64,000 bases of DNA from Cryptomeria japonica (taxonomy: Eukaryota; Streptophyta; Pinopsida; Cupressales; Cupressaceae), in the NCBI RefSeq assembly GCF_030272615.1, contig NC_081406.1, positions 109,629,283 to 109,693,282 of the forward strand, in the 5' to 3' direction. The position numbers were made by a program, and so were the translations under genes. Shown one piece after another: positions 47,109 through 58,052 of this stretch. Position 1 is the first letter of the stretch. Every line of letters begins with the position of its first letter. The notes beneath the pieces are model-generated. The model did not search any database and had not been told where the DNA came from. It saw only the letters and a list, made by a program, of their open reading frames with translations.

Positions 47109-48845
47109 GACTCTGCTAGTGGTTCTAGCAATGGGAAGGAATGGGTGTTCCTAACTATCAAGGAAGATGTTCCGAAACTGGAAAAGAAATTTACTTGAAG
47201 AGAAGACACTTGCTGCTAAAATTGAAGACAAGGATGAATGGGTAATAGATAGTGGTCGTTCACATCATATGACTGGAGATAAAGGAAAGTCTCTATCTTT
47301 GCAAGAATTTGATGGCGGTCTGGTTAGATTTGGAGATGACAAAGAATGTATGATCAAAGGAAAAGGAACTATATCATTGGATGGTAAGAACAATACTGAC
47401 AATTTTTATTATGTTGAAGGTTTAAGGCATAATGTTTTGAGTGTAGGACAATTAGTGGATAAGGGATTTCAATTACAGTTCAAGGATGGAAAATGCAAAA
47501 TCATTAATAGATCTGGTTTGGAGATTGCAACCGGTACACAGACAAAAGGTAATATATTTCATTTGAATTCTGGTGAGAAGACATGTTTGATTACATAGAT
47601 TGATGAGAGTTGGCTATGGCATAAAAGGCCGTGTCATGTGAATTTTGATTGCATTGTAAAGATTAGTTCAACTAAGGTAGTTAGGGATATACCTAAGATT
47701 ATGAAGCCTGATAATCTAGTATCTAAAGAATGTCAAATGGGGAAACATGTCAGGACCTCTTTTAGGAGTATACAAGATAAATCTAATGATGTTCTTGATC
47801 TTATTCATATTGATTTGTGTGGCCCTGCTAGAGTTAAAAGTTTTCAAGGTGATAGATTTTGCATGCTAACCATTGATGATTATTCTAGAATGATGTGGGT
47901 TACTTTTCTAAAAGAAAAATCTGAGGCATTTGAAAAGTTTAAGATCTTTAAGGCTAAAGTGGAAACTAAGATAGGATTGAATATTAAATGTTTGAGGTTA
48001 GATCATGGTGGAAAATTCACCTACGGTGAGTTTAATAACTTTTGTGAGAAGCATGGTATAAGAAGATAATTTTCTGCTCCCCGAACACCTCAGCAGAATG
48101 GAGTTGTGGAAAGGAAGAATAGAACTATCTTGGATTCTACTAGAACAATGATGATGGAAGCTAGTCTACCTCATATCTACTAGAGAGAAGTAGTGATCAC
48201 ATCGGTTTATAGATTCAATGGAGTACATATCAATGGAGAAACATGTAAGACACCTTATGAATTATGGTTTGGCAATACACCTACAGTTAAGTATTTTAGA
48301 ATATTTAGTATTAAATGTTATATCAGGAGAGATGATATCATTGGCAAATTTGATCCTAGAGTGATGAAGGTATATTTCTTGGTTATTCTAATGAAAGAAA
48401 AGCATATATATGTTATAACAAGAGATTGCAGAGAATTGTGGAGAGTGCTAATGTCAAAGTGGATGAGCTAAATAAAGGTCAAATTAGAGATTATGAGAAG
48501 GAACTGGTAGTGGAAATGATTATATCTGAACTGGTAGTACATTTATTGGGAAGAAGAACAGAGAGTCAGATGACTCCTAGATATGTAATATTGAATCATT
48601 CAGAAGATCAAATCATTGGGGATAAGAACAATGGAGTAATGACAAGAAGAAGAGTGGCAACTAATGAGGCATGTTTAATTTCATAAATTGAACCGATTTC
48701 AGTAATTGAGGCATGTAAAGATGAATATTGGTTGAAAGCTATAGAAGAAGAATTAGATTAGATTGAGAAAAATAACACATGGACTTTGGTTCCCTAACCT
48801 AAACATAAAAATATTATTGGAACTAAATGGGTTTTTAGGAATAAA
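47109..48845 (+). pseudogene. E protease and integrase
   Basis: Protease EWVIDSGRSHHMTGD keeps DSG. Pre-integrase: VEGLRHNVLSVGQLVDKGF, then a TAG at 47596. Integrase: HVNFDCIVKI, SKECQMGKHV, LIHIDLCGPARV, DDYSRMMWVTFLKEK, LRLDHGGKF and NGVVERKN, with TAA for Gln/Leu at about 48067. TAG at 48181 replaces Trp in IYWRE. The tail TPYELWFGNTPTVKYFRIF is followed by a frame change at about 48360 and a linker with several stops up to 48845. Confidence 0.86.
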
Positions 48846-50429
48846 TTGAATGAGGATGGTCAAGTTATAAGAAACAAGGCTAGATTGGTTTGTAAAGGAT
48901 ATTCTCAAAAGGAAGGAATTGATTATGGAGAAACTTTTGCAGCTCTAGCTAGGATTGAAGCTGTAAGATTATTTCTTGCCTATGCTTCTCAGAAGAACTA
49001 CAAGGTTTATCAAATGGATGTTAATTGTGCACTTTTGAATGGGGATCTTGATGAGGAAGTTTATATTGTGAAACCTGATGGTTTTTCACTATCAGATGAT
49101 ACAAACATGGTTTGCAGGTTAAGGAAAGCTTTATATGGATTGAAACAAGCACCTAGAGCTTGGTATGCAAGGTTGGATAAATATCTTTTGAAGCTTGGTT
49201 TTACTAAGGGTAATGCTGACACTAATTTATATCATAAGATCACTGATGATGATATATTGATTATTGAAGTATTTGTTGATGACATTATTTTTGGAGGTGA
49301 ATATAAGTTGTGTAATGAATTTTCTAACAATATGGAGAAGGAATTGATTATGGAGAAACTTTTGCAGCTATAGCTAGGATTGAAGTTGTAAGATTATTTC
49401 TTGCCTATGCTTCTCAGAAGAACTACAAGGTTTATCAAATGGATATTAATTGTGCATTTTTGAATGGGGATCTTGATGAGGAAGTTTATATTGAGAAACC
49501 TGATGGTTTTTCACTATCAGATGATACAAACATGGTTTGCAGGTTAAGGAAATCTTTATATGGATTGAAACAAGCACCTAGAGCTTGGTATGCAAGGTTG
49601 GATAAATATCTTTTGAAGCTTGGTTTTACTAAGGGTAATGCTGACACTAATTTATATCATAAGATCACTAATGATGATATATTGATTATTGAAGTATTTG
49701 TTGATGACATTATTTTTGGAGGTGAATATAAGTTGTGTAATGAATTTCTAACAATATGGAGAAAGAATTTGAAATTTCTATGATTGGGGAAATGAAAATT
49801 TTCTTAGGTTTGTAGATTACTCAGACTGATAAAGGTATTTTCATCTGTCAAACTAAGTATGCTAAGGAATTGTTGAAGAAATTTGGTATAGGAGATTCTA
49901 AACTAGTAAGTACCCCTATGGTTACAAGTGAGAAATTGACAAGGAAAGATGTTTCTACACCGATAAATCCTACAAGATACAAATCTATGATTGGGGGTCT
50001 GATTTATTTGACTCAGACTAGGCCTGATATAATGAATGCTATTTTTATTGTATCAATATTTTAGACTGATCCTAGAGAAAATCATGAGAGTGTGATGAAA
50101 AGGATTTTTTTATACTTGCAAGGTACATCAGAATATGGTTTGGGGTACCCTATGCGCATATACATATGCTGATTGGGCTGGAGATGTTGATGACCGGAAA
50201 AGTACTTCTAGTGGAGCTTTCTTTCTTGGAAAGAAGTTGGTTTCATGGATCAACAAGAAACAATCATGTACTTGTTTATCTACTGTTGAAGCTGAGTATG
50301 TTGTTGCTACTACTAACTGTACACAAGTTTTATGGATGAAGCAAATGTTGAAAGATATAAAGGTGGATTGTGATGGACCGGTATTATTCATTGTGATAAC
50401 TCTGTTGCTGTTGATATATCAAAGAATCC
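48846..50429 (+). pseudogene. E RT with tandem-duplicated core, and partial RNase H
   Basis: RT opens with [18 protein letters not shown]. The core block ([41 protein letters not shown]) occurs twice because 48917-49341 is repeated at 49342-49766, offset 425 bp. As 425 is not a multiple of three, the second copy is out of frame with the first. After the second copy the frame continues through FGIGDSKLVSTPMVT and SMIGGLIYLTQTRPDIMNA to RNase H ([19 protein letters not shown]), which stops at the deletion near 50430. Confidence 0.9.
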
Positions 50430-51145
50430 AGATCTTATGTGTTGGATATCATTTATTTGGTCTAAGGCCGACATGTTTTGTAATTAGGTATTTTCCCAAG
50501 TGGCTGACCTAATTGTTTATGGTCGAGGGTTTGTATATATAGATGTAAGATCTGATTGTAGATGATCATTAGATAAGGATAAGGACAATAAATGGGATAT
50601 GGATATGTAATGTGCAAATAATGTAATATCATTCAGGCAGAGAATTCGGTCGATCATTGGAGCTTGAATTAGGTTTATGTAAGAGGATTTAGTCCTCCAG
50701 TATTGAGCTTAACTAGAACTGTACTCAAGCATAGAAGATGCTATCTTTGCAGTTCAACCTCTTCTCCAAATTGTAGTCTGAATTTCTATGTAGTCAGTGA
50801 GACTCCTTTTGTGATGAGTAGTGCGCTCTAGGTTGTTGGCCTTCTTGGAAGTGCAGGCCCCTCAATTGTAATTCACATACTTACTGCAGAAGTATTATAT
50901 GACTATGGGTAGGCTTCCCATCATTTTTTTTCCCTTTACCTAGTTTTCCATGTATAAATCTTGGTGTCATGTGGATGGTATTTATTTTGTGGTTATTGTT
51001 TATGCTTAATTGGTTTAACTGCTATTCCAGTATTTTGTTTAAGCATTCAAGTATTAAATTTTTAATTGCTTAAGGTTCTAGTAATCTGTGACAACTGATT
51101 CACCCCCCCTCTCAGTTGTCTTCCAGTTATTTGAATTGTGTAACA
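50430..51145 (+). repeat. E 3' LTR, 5'-deleted
   Basis: Aligns with 45296-46004 from the TTATGTGTTGGATAT block to the end GAATTGTGTAACA. The first 490 bp or so are missing, joined to RNase H over a few bases of shared sequence (AGAT, TTATGTG). Confidence 0.88.
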
Positions 51146-51150
51146 TTATT

Positions 51151-51230
51151 CTATGTATATGCTTTACTCTCAATCATCATAATCAAGTGGTATTGATATT
51201 TGTATTGCTATCAATGCCAAAGGGGGCTAT
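51151..51230 (+). other. End of the A 3' region with polypurine tract
   Basis: Continues A after the E target copy. TCAATGCCAAAGGGGGCTAT lies just before the LTR; AAAGGGGGC at 51219-51227 is the polypurine tract. The same phrase, TGCCAAAGGGGGAGAT, precedes the F LTR in reverse. Confidence 0.85.
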
Positions 51231-51533
51231 TGTTGGCATTGCATGAAGATTGCATTGATGAAGTATAGTGTTGTCATTGATGTCAATACCAACTAGTAAT
51301 GAAGATGTATTGTAATCGGTTGTGACATAGTAAACCAATAGGTAGAGAAACAGTGTTGGAAACCGGTATTACTATTGAAGTAGAGAGATCAATTGATAAC
51401 CCTAACCAATGCAGCTTGGAGAATCGGTAGTGATGTTCTATGATCAAATAATGAGCGGAGATGATTATGCCATGTATGCATGATGCATGTAATGAGTTTC
51501 AAAGTGGTTTTTTCGCATAGAGATAATTGTTTT
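51231..51533 (+). repeat. A 3' LTR, first 303 bp
   Basis: TGTTGGCATTGCATGAAG as at 9334, with an extra short stretch (AAGTATAGTGTTGTCATTGATG), and parallel to it until GAGATAATTGTTTT. The 5' copy then continues ATCTTGGGAG, but here the TRIM begins. The remaining roughly 1.05 kb of LTR is not in the window. Confidence 0.87.
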
Positions 51534-51895
51534 TGTTGGAATCACCGCTTCCATTACACCAAAAGATCGAACTGTCAGTGAACAGGTGTGCGGCCAGAGT
51601 TAAGGAACCATAGGAGGCAGGAGAAAGCCATCTCATGAATCCATAAGAGGCACTGACCCATCAAACGACCAACAATCCCTCGCTCAATGACTACTGAGGA
51701 TTCTAGGGGAACCTCCAAGGATTCGAACATGTGACTTGGCGCTCTGATACCATTTGTTAGAATCACCCCTGCCGTTACACCAAAAGGTCAAACTGTTAGT
51801 GAATGGGCGTGCGGCTAGAGTTAAGGAACCATAGGAGGCAAGAGAAATCGATGTCACAAATCCATAGGAGGTGGTGACTCATTGAATGACCAACA
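51534..51895 (-). mobile_element. TRIM element, 362 bp, two 141-bp LTRs
   Basis: LTRs 51534-51674 and 51755-51895 both start TGTT(G/A)GAATCACC and end GACCAACA; by hand count they differ at about 25 of 141 positions. The 80-bp interior contains, in reverse, the initiator-Met primer site TGGTATCAGAGC (51741-51752), so the element reads on the minus strand. The interior also has GTTCGAATCC on the minus strand (about 51719-51728), like a tRNA-type B box. No coding capacity, as expected for terminal-repeat retrotransposons in miniature. The flanks (GTTTT and TTAAG) do not match. Confidence 0.88.
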
Positions 51896-54214
51896 TTAAG
51901 GTTGTAAAGAACAAATTTCCTATTGCCATGAATAGGTATTTTAATGAATTTCAAAAGAAGATGAGCATGAGAGTAAGGCTATCTAATGAAGTGGTGAAAC
52001 ACTTTGAAAAAGATATTTGTTTCACTGTAACCACTGAATCTTGCCTTTTGGAGGCTATTGAACTGAGAGAAGAAGAGATGGAAGAAATGAGCTACGAAGT
52101 CAAATATGAATTACTAATCAGTTATGCCAACAACCTTTTGGCATCTCCTAAGGGTAAGAAGAAGAAAAGACTGGGAACTTACTAGGAAAGGACTGCACCT
52201 TCCCAACCCAATGGTACCAAGGAGAAGAAGAAGAAAGTTGAGCAAGTAGCTTATGTGTCCATCGGTACAAGGGTGACAAGAAGTATTCAGACTAAAAAGG
52301 AACCGACACCCAAGGTGTATGCAAAGAAGCAGACTACAACAAAGAAGAGAGGTAGACAACTCATTCTTCAAGCATAATTTGATGATAGTGATATTGAAGA
52401 AGAGATAGAGAAAATAAAAATTGACTAGTAAGAAATCCAAACTAGTAGGAAACATTTCCAAAAAAAACATTCCTATTAATATTGCAACGTTCAAACCAAT
52501 GAGTGATTTTGAAAGGACAATAAAAACATTAGGGAGGAAAAGGTTTGACAATGTCAAAGAGTATTTTAATTCATTTGATGATGGTCAGGAACAAGAAATT
52601 GTTCAAGAGGTAATCAATTACCTATGTCAATACAACTGGCTGCCACAAGATATTGAAAAAGATATTTCTAATTCTTTATATTCTATTCTTGTACATAAAT
52701 GGGAAATTGTTGTCAAAAAGGATCAAGAAATTATTGACATAATCTTTATTCAATATTTTCTTGAGTTATCTCAAGACGAGTTACTAGCATTGTTTGCTAA
52801 GTACAAAGAACAATTTCATTCTAAGTCAAGAAGATTAAAATTATTGGGTGAAAAGACACAACTTACTGAAGATGATACTCATAAAATAGTTGAAGATATT
52901 CAAAGGATGGATGCACTTCTAAAAAGCTATGACAACAAGTCTAATCAGAGTAAGACTGGAGCTCCACCAGAGCAAGATGATGAAGAGATTATTACACTAG
53001 ATGTAGTGTATCCTATTAAGAGCAAGGATGGCACAAGTTCTACACTGGTTATATTCATTGTGGATGATACAAAAGAATTCCAAGATATTGTGGATAGTGT
53101 TGGTAATGTCATTGAACCAATGAAGGAAAATGAGTAGCAATATGATATTTTTGGTGAACAATTTGCAGAGGAAGCATCGGTTAATGAACCAAGTGTGGAT
53201 GTACAACCACCAACGGAAAAAGAACACCAAGTTGAAAATAAACTACCACCAGACACTACAGCCACACAAGAAGCTCAAATAGAAATAGAGAAAGAGAAAC
53301 CAGAGAAAATGGTTGAAGAAAAGGAGACTGAAATGAAGAAGTCTAAAGAGAAGAAGCCTGAAGAGAAGAAGCCTGAAGAGGTGAAATAAAAGAAGAAGGA
53401 GAAAACAATAGATGATGATGAGGATGAATCAATAATAATTCAAGGTCCAATTGATGTGGAAAAATTGAGCACATCTGAACTAATGGAGATTGCTACAACT
53501 ATACAATCCAGAGCTGAAAAGAAAAGATTGAAAGAACATAGATAAGAAGTAGAAACTATAGAGACTGCTATTGACATTTTCTCTAGTCTTCTACTAGAGA
53601 CTGATAGTAGCAATTTGTCTACCCCTATGAGAAAACTTGGATGGTTGGTTGTTGATGCTAATGACTAGCTGAAATCTCTTGAAGAAGTAGCTCAGACCTT
53701 AGCTGAAAAGAATTATAGGAAGAAGAGGGGAGAGAATCTAATGGTAGATATTGATAAAGGCAAGATTGCCTTATCTGTAGATAAAGATCTTTTGAGGTCT
53801 GCTATTGAAACTGGAGGTAAAATTTTGGCAAATACATCTAAAGTTTCATTTTTCTATTCTGATTTGAAGAAGAGTTGAGAAGACACAAAAAAGGAACTGG
53901 AATAGATATGTGCTGCTTATTTACCAGTATAAGATTCAACTCTAGATTTTGGCAAATCAGTTGATGCTTTGCATCATATGTTAGATTTGTATGATTGTGA
54001 ATAGGTTAAACGACTCAAATCCTTGAGAGAATTGAAGAACTAGTTGGTTCCAAAAGTTGAAATACTACAGAGGGCATACAAGGAATCAAAAGTGGTTTTG
54101 GCTACCCTGGAAATGAGCACAGTGGATGCAATGGAAGAATTTGCTACACAAATTATGACCACTATTGAGATCACTGAGACATTATTGGAAACATGGGATA
54201 ATGATCTTGCATAG
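51896..54214 (+). pseudogene. G: large unknown ORF with Lys/Glu-rich middle, upstream of an LTR
   Basis: I do not recognise the protein. Reading opens without a visible start (the TRIM cuts it) at NKFPIAMNRYFNEFQKKM, shifts frame near 52430, and runs in one frame to TAG at 54212. It has an alpha-helical N-terminal part, a KEKKKK stretch near 52225, a helical block (RFDNVKEYFNSFDD, DELLALFAKYKEQF), then a Lys/Glu/Pro repeat (KKPEEKKPEE at about 53350-53380), an acidic patch, and a Leu-rich coiled tail. Stops: TAG 53135, TAA 53387, and about eight more downstream. The tail is repeated in H. It sits between the place of pol and the LTR, like the extra or env-like ORFs of some plant copia elements. 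No transmembrane segment is obvious. Confidence 0.65.
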
Positions 54215-54317
54215 ATGAAGATTACTTTTAGTGACATTTTCTTAAGAATTGCATTGAGTACATCTTGAAAAACTCTTATATTTATGTATATGCAGTTTTT
54301 TATGCAAATTTTGATGT
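54215..54317 (+). other. Spacer after the G ORF
   Basis: Includes TTTAGTGACATTTTCTTAAGAATTGCATTG, matched after the H ORF (about 62820-62850), so it is part of the element. No gene. Confidence 0.5.
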
Positions 54318-54520
54318 AATATATATATATATATATATACACATATATATACATATGTATATATATGTATATGTATATCTATGTATATGTATATATATGT
54401 GTGTGTATATATACATACACATATATATACAAATATTGTATATATATGTGTATGTATATATACACACACATATATATACATATACATAGATATACATATA
54501 CATATATATACATATGTATA

Positions 54521-54555
<35 letters not shown>

Positions 54556-54557
54556 TA
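54318..54557. repeat. TA/TATATG microsatellite
   Basis: 240 bp of TATATA, TATATG and CATATA runs with near mirror and inverted symmetry. The matching place in H has only a short TTTTTTTATGTATGTATGTATT, so it expanded in G. Open frames here on both strands (Tyr-Ile repeats) are artefacts. Confidence 0.95.
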
Positions 54558-54616
54558 GTTTTCAATTTGACATTGTTGTCAAAGCGGTAGTAGTAATATG
54601 TATGTGATGTGAAAAT

Positions 54617-55711
54617 TGTTGGTTTTTGGCTTGATGATTATTTTTGTATTGGATGACTTTATGTGTTGTCATTGATGGAACACATATGTTCACATTGTCA
54701 TATTGTTAAGTCAAACCGATACCATTTGTATAGTGATGTCCAACCAATATGAAGGTGTCTAACTGGTATATGTAGACAACCAGTATATGAAGTGAAGAAA
54801 ATTCCACTAACACGAGTTTCCAGATTTAGCAAAGAGATGCAAGGATCGAATGAAGGACAATCGGTCTATGAATTGGAAGCAGTTAATTCTCAATCAGTAT
54901 TGATGTTCCAACTAGTTTTACTAATTGTGTGATGAGTTTTCACCGATCGTGATGAGTTATCTCTAACCGACATTTTTAATGATGATTTGTGATGTGTTAT
55001 GGAAGATTGTCTAGATACACTAAACCTAGGAAATTGTGATGAAGTTCCTGAGCCGACATGAAATCTAATGTCAATAAAATGACATTGTGATCAGTTATTT
55101 TTCATAATGCGAGATACAAGTGATGAGTTGATATTGGAGGAGTTGCAGAGTATGTCGGTGATGTAGTATTGAGTGAGTAGAAGAGGATCTATACAAGCAT
55201 GATGTGCTATATCTAGATCATACCACCTGTTGTTTTCTAATCACTACAACAACTAAATCCCCTAATCGGGTAAGCTCTAACAAGCTTTATTATACAAGTC
55301 CTCTAACCAGGTGATTCATTAGTTTGGGTTTGAAATCCTCTATCGAGGTTACTCCTAGTAGGGTATTACCTTTAACCGGGTATAGCTGCTAATAGGGCTT
55401 TTGGGATCTTTAACAGGATTCACTCCCAACAAAGCACTTTGTAGACCTTAACTGGCCAGTTACCTATTTCTGCAGATAGTTAACTTGTGAGTCCCATCTC
55501 ACTATGGTTTTTCCCAGTTGGGTTTTCCATGTATAAAAATTTGTGTTATGGTGAATGTTTTACTTGTTGTGAATGCTTTTATAACACTTTGGATTGCATA
55601 CATAAACTTAAATAAACTAGTTAATTATTTTTACTGGTTTGTGTTTGAAGTGTTATTGTTTTTGCTATCACTAATTCACCCCCCCTCTCTCAATTATTTA
55701 TAAGTCTATCA
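54617..55711 (+). repeat. G 3' LTR, about 1095 bp
   Basis: Starts TGTTGGTTTTTGGCTTGATG and parallels H (63078 onward): both share TTGTATTGGAT(G/A)ACTTTATGTGTTG and the later TGTTTTCTAATCACTACAACA. Ends around CACCCCCCCTCTCTCAATTATTTATAAGTCTATCA. The degraded GTTGTCAAAGCGGTAG at about 54574 marks the polypurine zone. The right edge is taken as the TATCA before the F fragment. Confidence 0.75.
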
Positions 55712-56284
55712 TAAAAAAATTACATAAATATAAAATATGTCGGCCAAAGACCAAACAAATAATATCCAACCCATAAGACATCCTAGAAATGTATCAAAAA
55801 GTCCAATATACACATTACATTAAGCCGGTCCATAACCTAGATAAATCGGGACCCAATTTAGGTCCATACATGCTAAGGAAATGATCTCAATCAACCAAAT
55901 CTCAAAAATGATCACCATTAGAATCATGAATCTCCATTAGAAGCCACACCAACACCACTTATGCATAATATCAAAGATCTTCAATAAAGCTCTGTCGGTG
56001 AAACCCTCACCAGAACAACAAACCAAGCTTTCCAGCATACAGGAAATCATCTAATCACCAAATCTAAACCAAATGACTGAGCGTGAATCAGAGTAGCATG
56101 AATAAGACAATTCCATACGCCAAACATACCAGAGCATAGCGGATAATCATGATCTAATCCAACCAAAAACCAAACAACCTACTGAGATCAGAAGGATATT
56201 GGTAAACCAACCAAAATAGCTAGTTTTGACATCAATGGCAAAACATCATTGCAACACATAATCAATTCCACCAAATTGCCAACA
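55712..56284 (-). repeat. F 3' LTR, truncated
   Basis: Element-strand start is TGTTGGCAATTTGGTGG. It matches the inner half of 60934-62169 from the ATAATATCCAACCCATAAGACATCC region on and is lost at about 55712. Confidence 0.85.
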
Positions 56285-56656
56285 ATCTCCCCCTTTGGCA
56301 TTGATGGCAATCCTAGATGTTAAAATCATCCAAGTGCCAAGAAATTCTAGACAAGTCTCCCCCAATGGAAGACATCCAATAGACTCTCCAAGATAATATG
56401 ACAATGAAGTTTTGAACCAAAGACAAAATTCCCCTTGTGAATGATATCTTAGTAAAGCTCTGTAAGCTCTATTTTTCACAAACATCTCTCCCCCTTTGAC
56501 ATCAATGGCAAAGATTTGACAAAAATATCAAAGCAAAAATATAAACCACTGAATCACAAGGCTAACTACTCCCCCTAAGCAGTAGCATCCCCAAATCAAT
56601 CCAAAATGAGTAGTATCTCTGATAATGCATATTGGACTAATTCCAAACCGCATCAA
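56285..56656 (-). other. F 3' untranslated region with polypurine tract
   Basis: ATCTCCCCCTTTGGCATTG at 56285-56303 gives, on the element strand, GCCAAAGGGGGAGAT directly before the LTR. A second such phrase, TCTCCCCCTTTGACATC, is at 56487-56503, and CTCCCCCTAAGCAG at 56571. Repeated polypurine-like phrases are also seen in H. Confidence 0.8.
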
Positions 56657-58052
56657 TCAAGTCTCTACCAGAGGGGAACGAAATCCCAATCTGTCTCTGA
56701 AGTACTCAAATGATTCCTTAGGCAAAGGTTTAGTGAAGATATCTGCAATATGCTCTTTAGTGTACACATAAACCAGTCTAACTTCATTTTTTTCCACCTT
56801 TTCCTTCAAAAAGTTGTACTTGATAGATATGTACTTTGTCTTAGAATGAAATATCCGATTCTTTGATATATCAATAGCAGCAGAGTTATCACAATGAATA
56901 ACTACCGGTTCATTACAATCCACCTTTATATCCTTCAATATTTGCTTCATCCATAGAACTTGTGTACAGTTAGTAGCAACAACAACATACTTAGCTTCAA
57001 CAGTATATAAAGAGGTACATGACTGCTTCTTATTGATCCATGAAACAAGTTTCTTTCCAAGAAAGAAAGCTCCACCAGATGTGCTCTTATGGTCATCAAC
57101 ATCTCTAACCCAATCTGCATCTATATATGCACATAATGTGAATTCATCATTTTTAGGGTACCATAAACCATATTCAATTGTTCCCTGCAAATAACCTAAA
57201 CAATCCTCTTTATCGCACTCACATGATTTTTTCTAGGATCACTCTGAAATCTTGATACAATACAAACTGCATTCATTATATCCTGTCTAGTTTGAGTTAG
57301 ATATAACAAACCTCCAATCATAGACTTGTACCTAGTAGGATTTACCTGTGCAGACGCATCCTTCTTTGTCATTTTCACACTTGTAACCATAGGAATACCA
57401 ACCGGTTTAGAGTTTTCCAAACCAAATTTCTTCAATAACTCTCTAGCATACTTTATTTGATAGATGAAAATACCATTATCAGTATGAGTAATCTACAAAC
57501 CTAAGAAAAATTTCATCTCTCCAATCATAGACATCTCAAATTCATTCTTCATATTGTTAGCAAATTCCTTAACTTATCTTCACCTCCAAAAATAATATCA
57601 TCAACAAAGAACTCAATAATCAGTTCATCATCATCAATGATCTTATAATATAAATACCTATCAACATTACTTTTAGTGAAACCAAGCTTCAAAAGATATT
57701 TATCCAGCCTTGCATATCAAGCTCTAGGTGTTTGTTTTAATCCATATAAAGCTTATTTAACCCGCAAACCATGTTTTTATCATCTGAAAGTGAAAAACCA
57801 TTAGGTTTCTCAATATAAACTTCTTCTTCAAGATCTCCATTCAGAAAAGTGCACTTAACATCCATCTGATAAACTTTGTAGTTCTTATGTGCAACATAAG
57901 CAAGAAATAATCTCACAGCTTCAATCTTAGCTACCGGTGCAGTGTTTTCATCATAATCAATTCCTTCCTTTTGAGAATATCCTTTACAAACCAATCTAGC
58001 TTGATTTCTTACAACATGTCCATCTTCATTCAATTTAATCCTAAAAACCCAT
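56657..58052 (-). pseudogene. F RT and RNase H
   Basis: Minus strand. [42 protein letters not shown], then frame changes near 57740 and 57600 around the intact active site [11 protein letters not shown]. RNase H (57190 to 56657) is the best preserved part: LCAYIDADWVRDVDDHKSTS, QSCTSLYTVEAKY, VIHCDNSAAIDISKN and IADIFTKPLPKESFEYFRDR, so its acidic residues are visible. Confidence 0.88.

Larger units (their letters stand above)
44803..51145 (+). mobile_element. Element E: family 2 copia in the A 3' untranslated region
   Basis: 6.34-kb plus-strand Ty1/copia element with an exact target duplication, TTATT, at 44798-44802 and 51146-51150. 5' LTR complete; 3' LTR lacks its first 490 bp or so, together with the end of RNase H and the polypurine tract (junction about 50430). 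The pol region contains a 425-bp tandem duplication over the RT core. Confidence 0.9.
9334..51533 (+). mobile_element. Element A: family 1 Ty1/copia element split by B, C and E
   Basis: Ty1/copia order (gag, protease, integrase, RT, RNase H) is recovered by joining four pieces: 9334-13147, 31464-31797, 43125-44802 and 51151-51533. At each break the reading of pol or the 3' untranslated region resumes after the inserted element, and the insert is flanked by an exact 5-bp duplication. Removing inserts gives about 6.2 kb. The 3' LTR is truncated at 51533. The family differs from D, E and F in gag and LTR sequence but shares the initiator-Met primer site. Confidence 0.88.

Noticed and set aside
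54040-54607. Overlapping Tyr/Ile-rich frames on both strands
   Set aside because: Produced by the TA/TATATG microsatellite.
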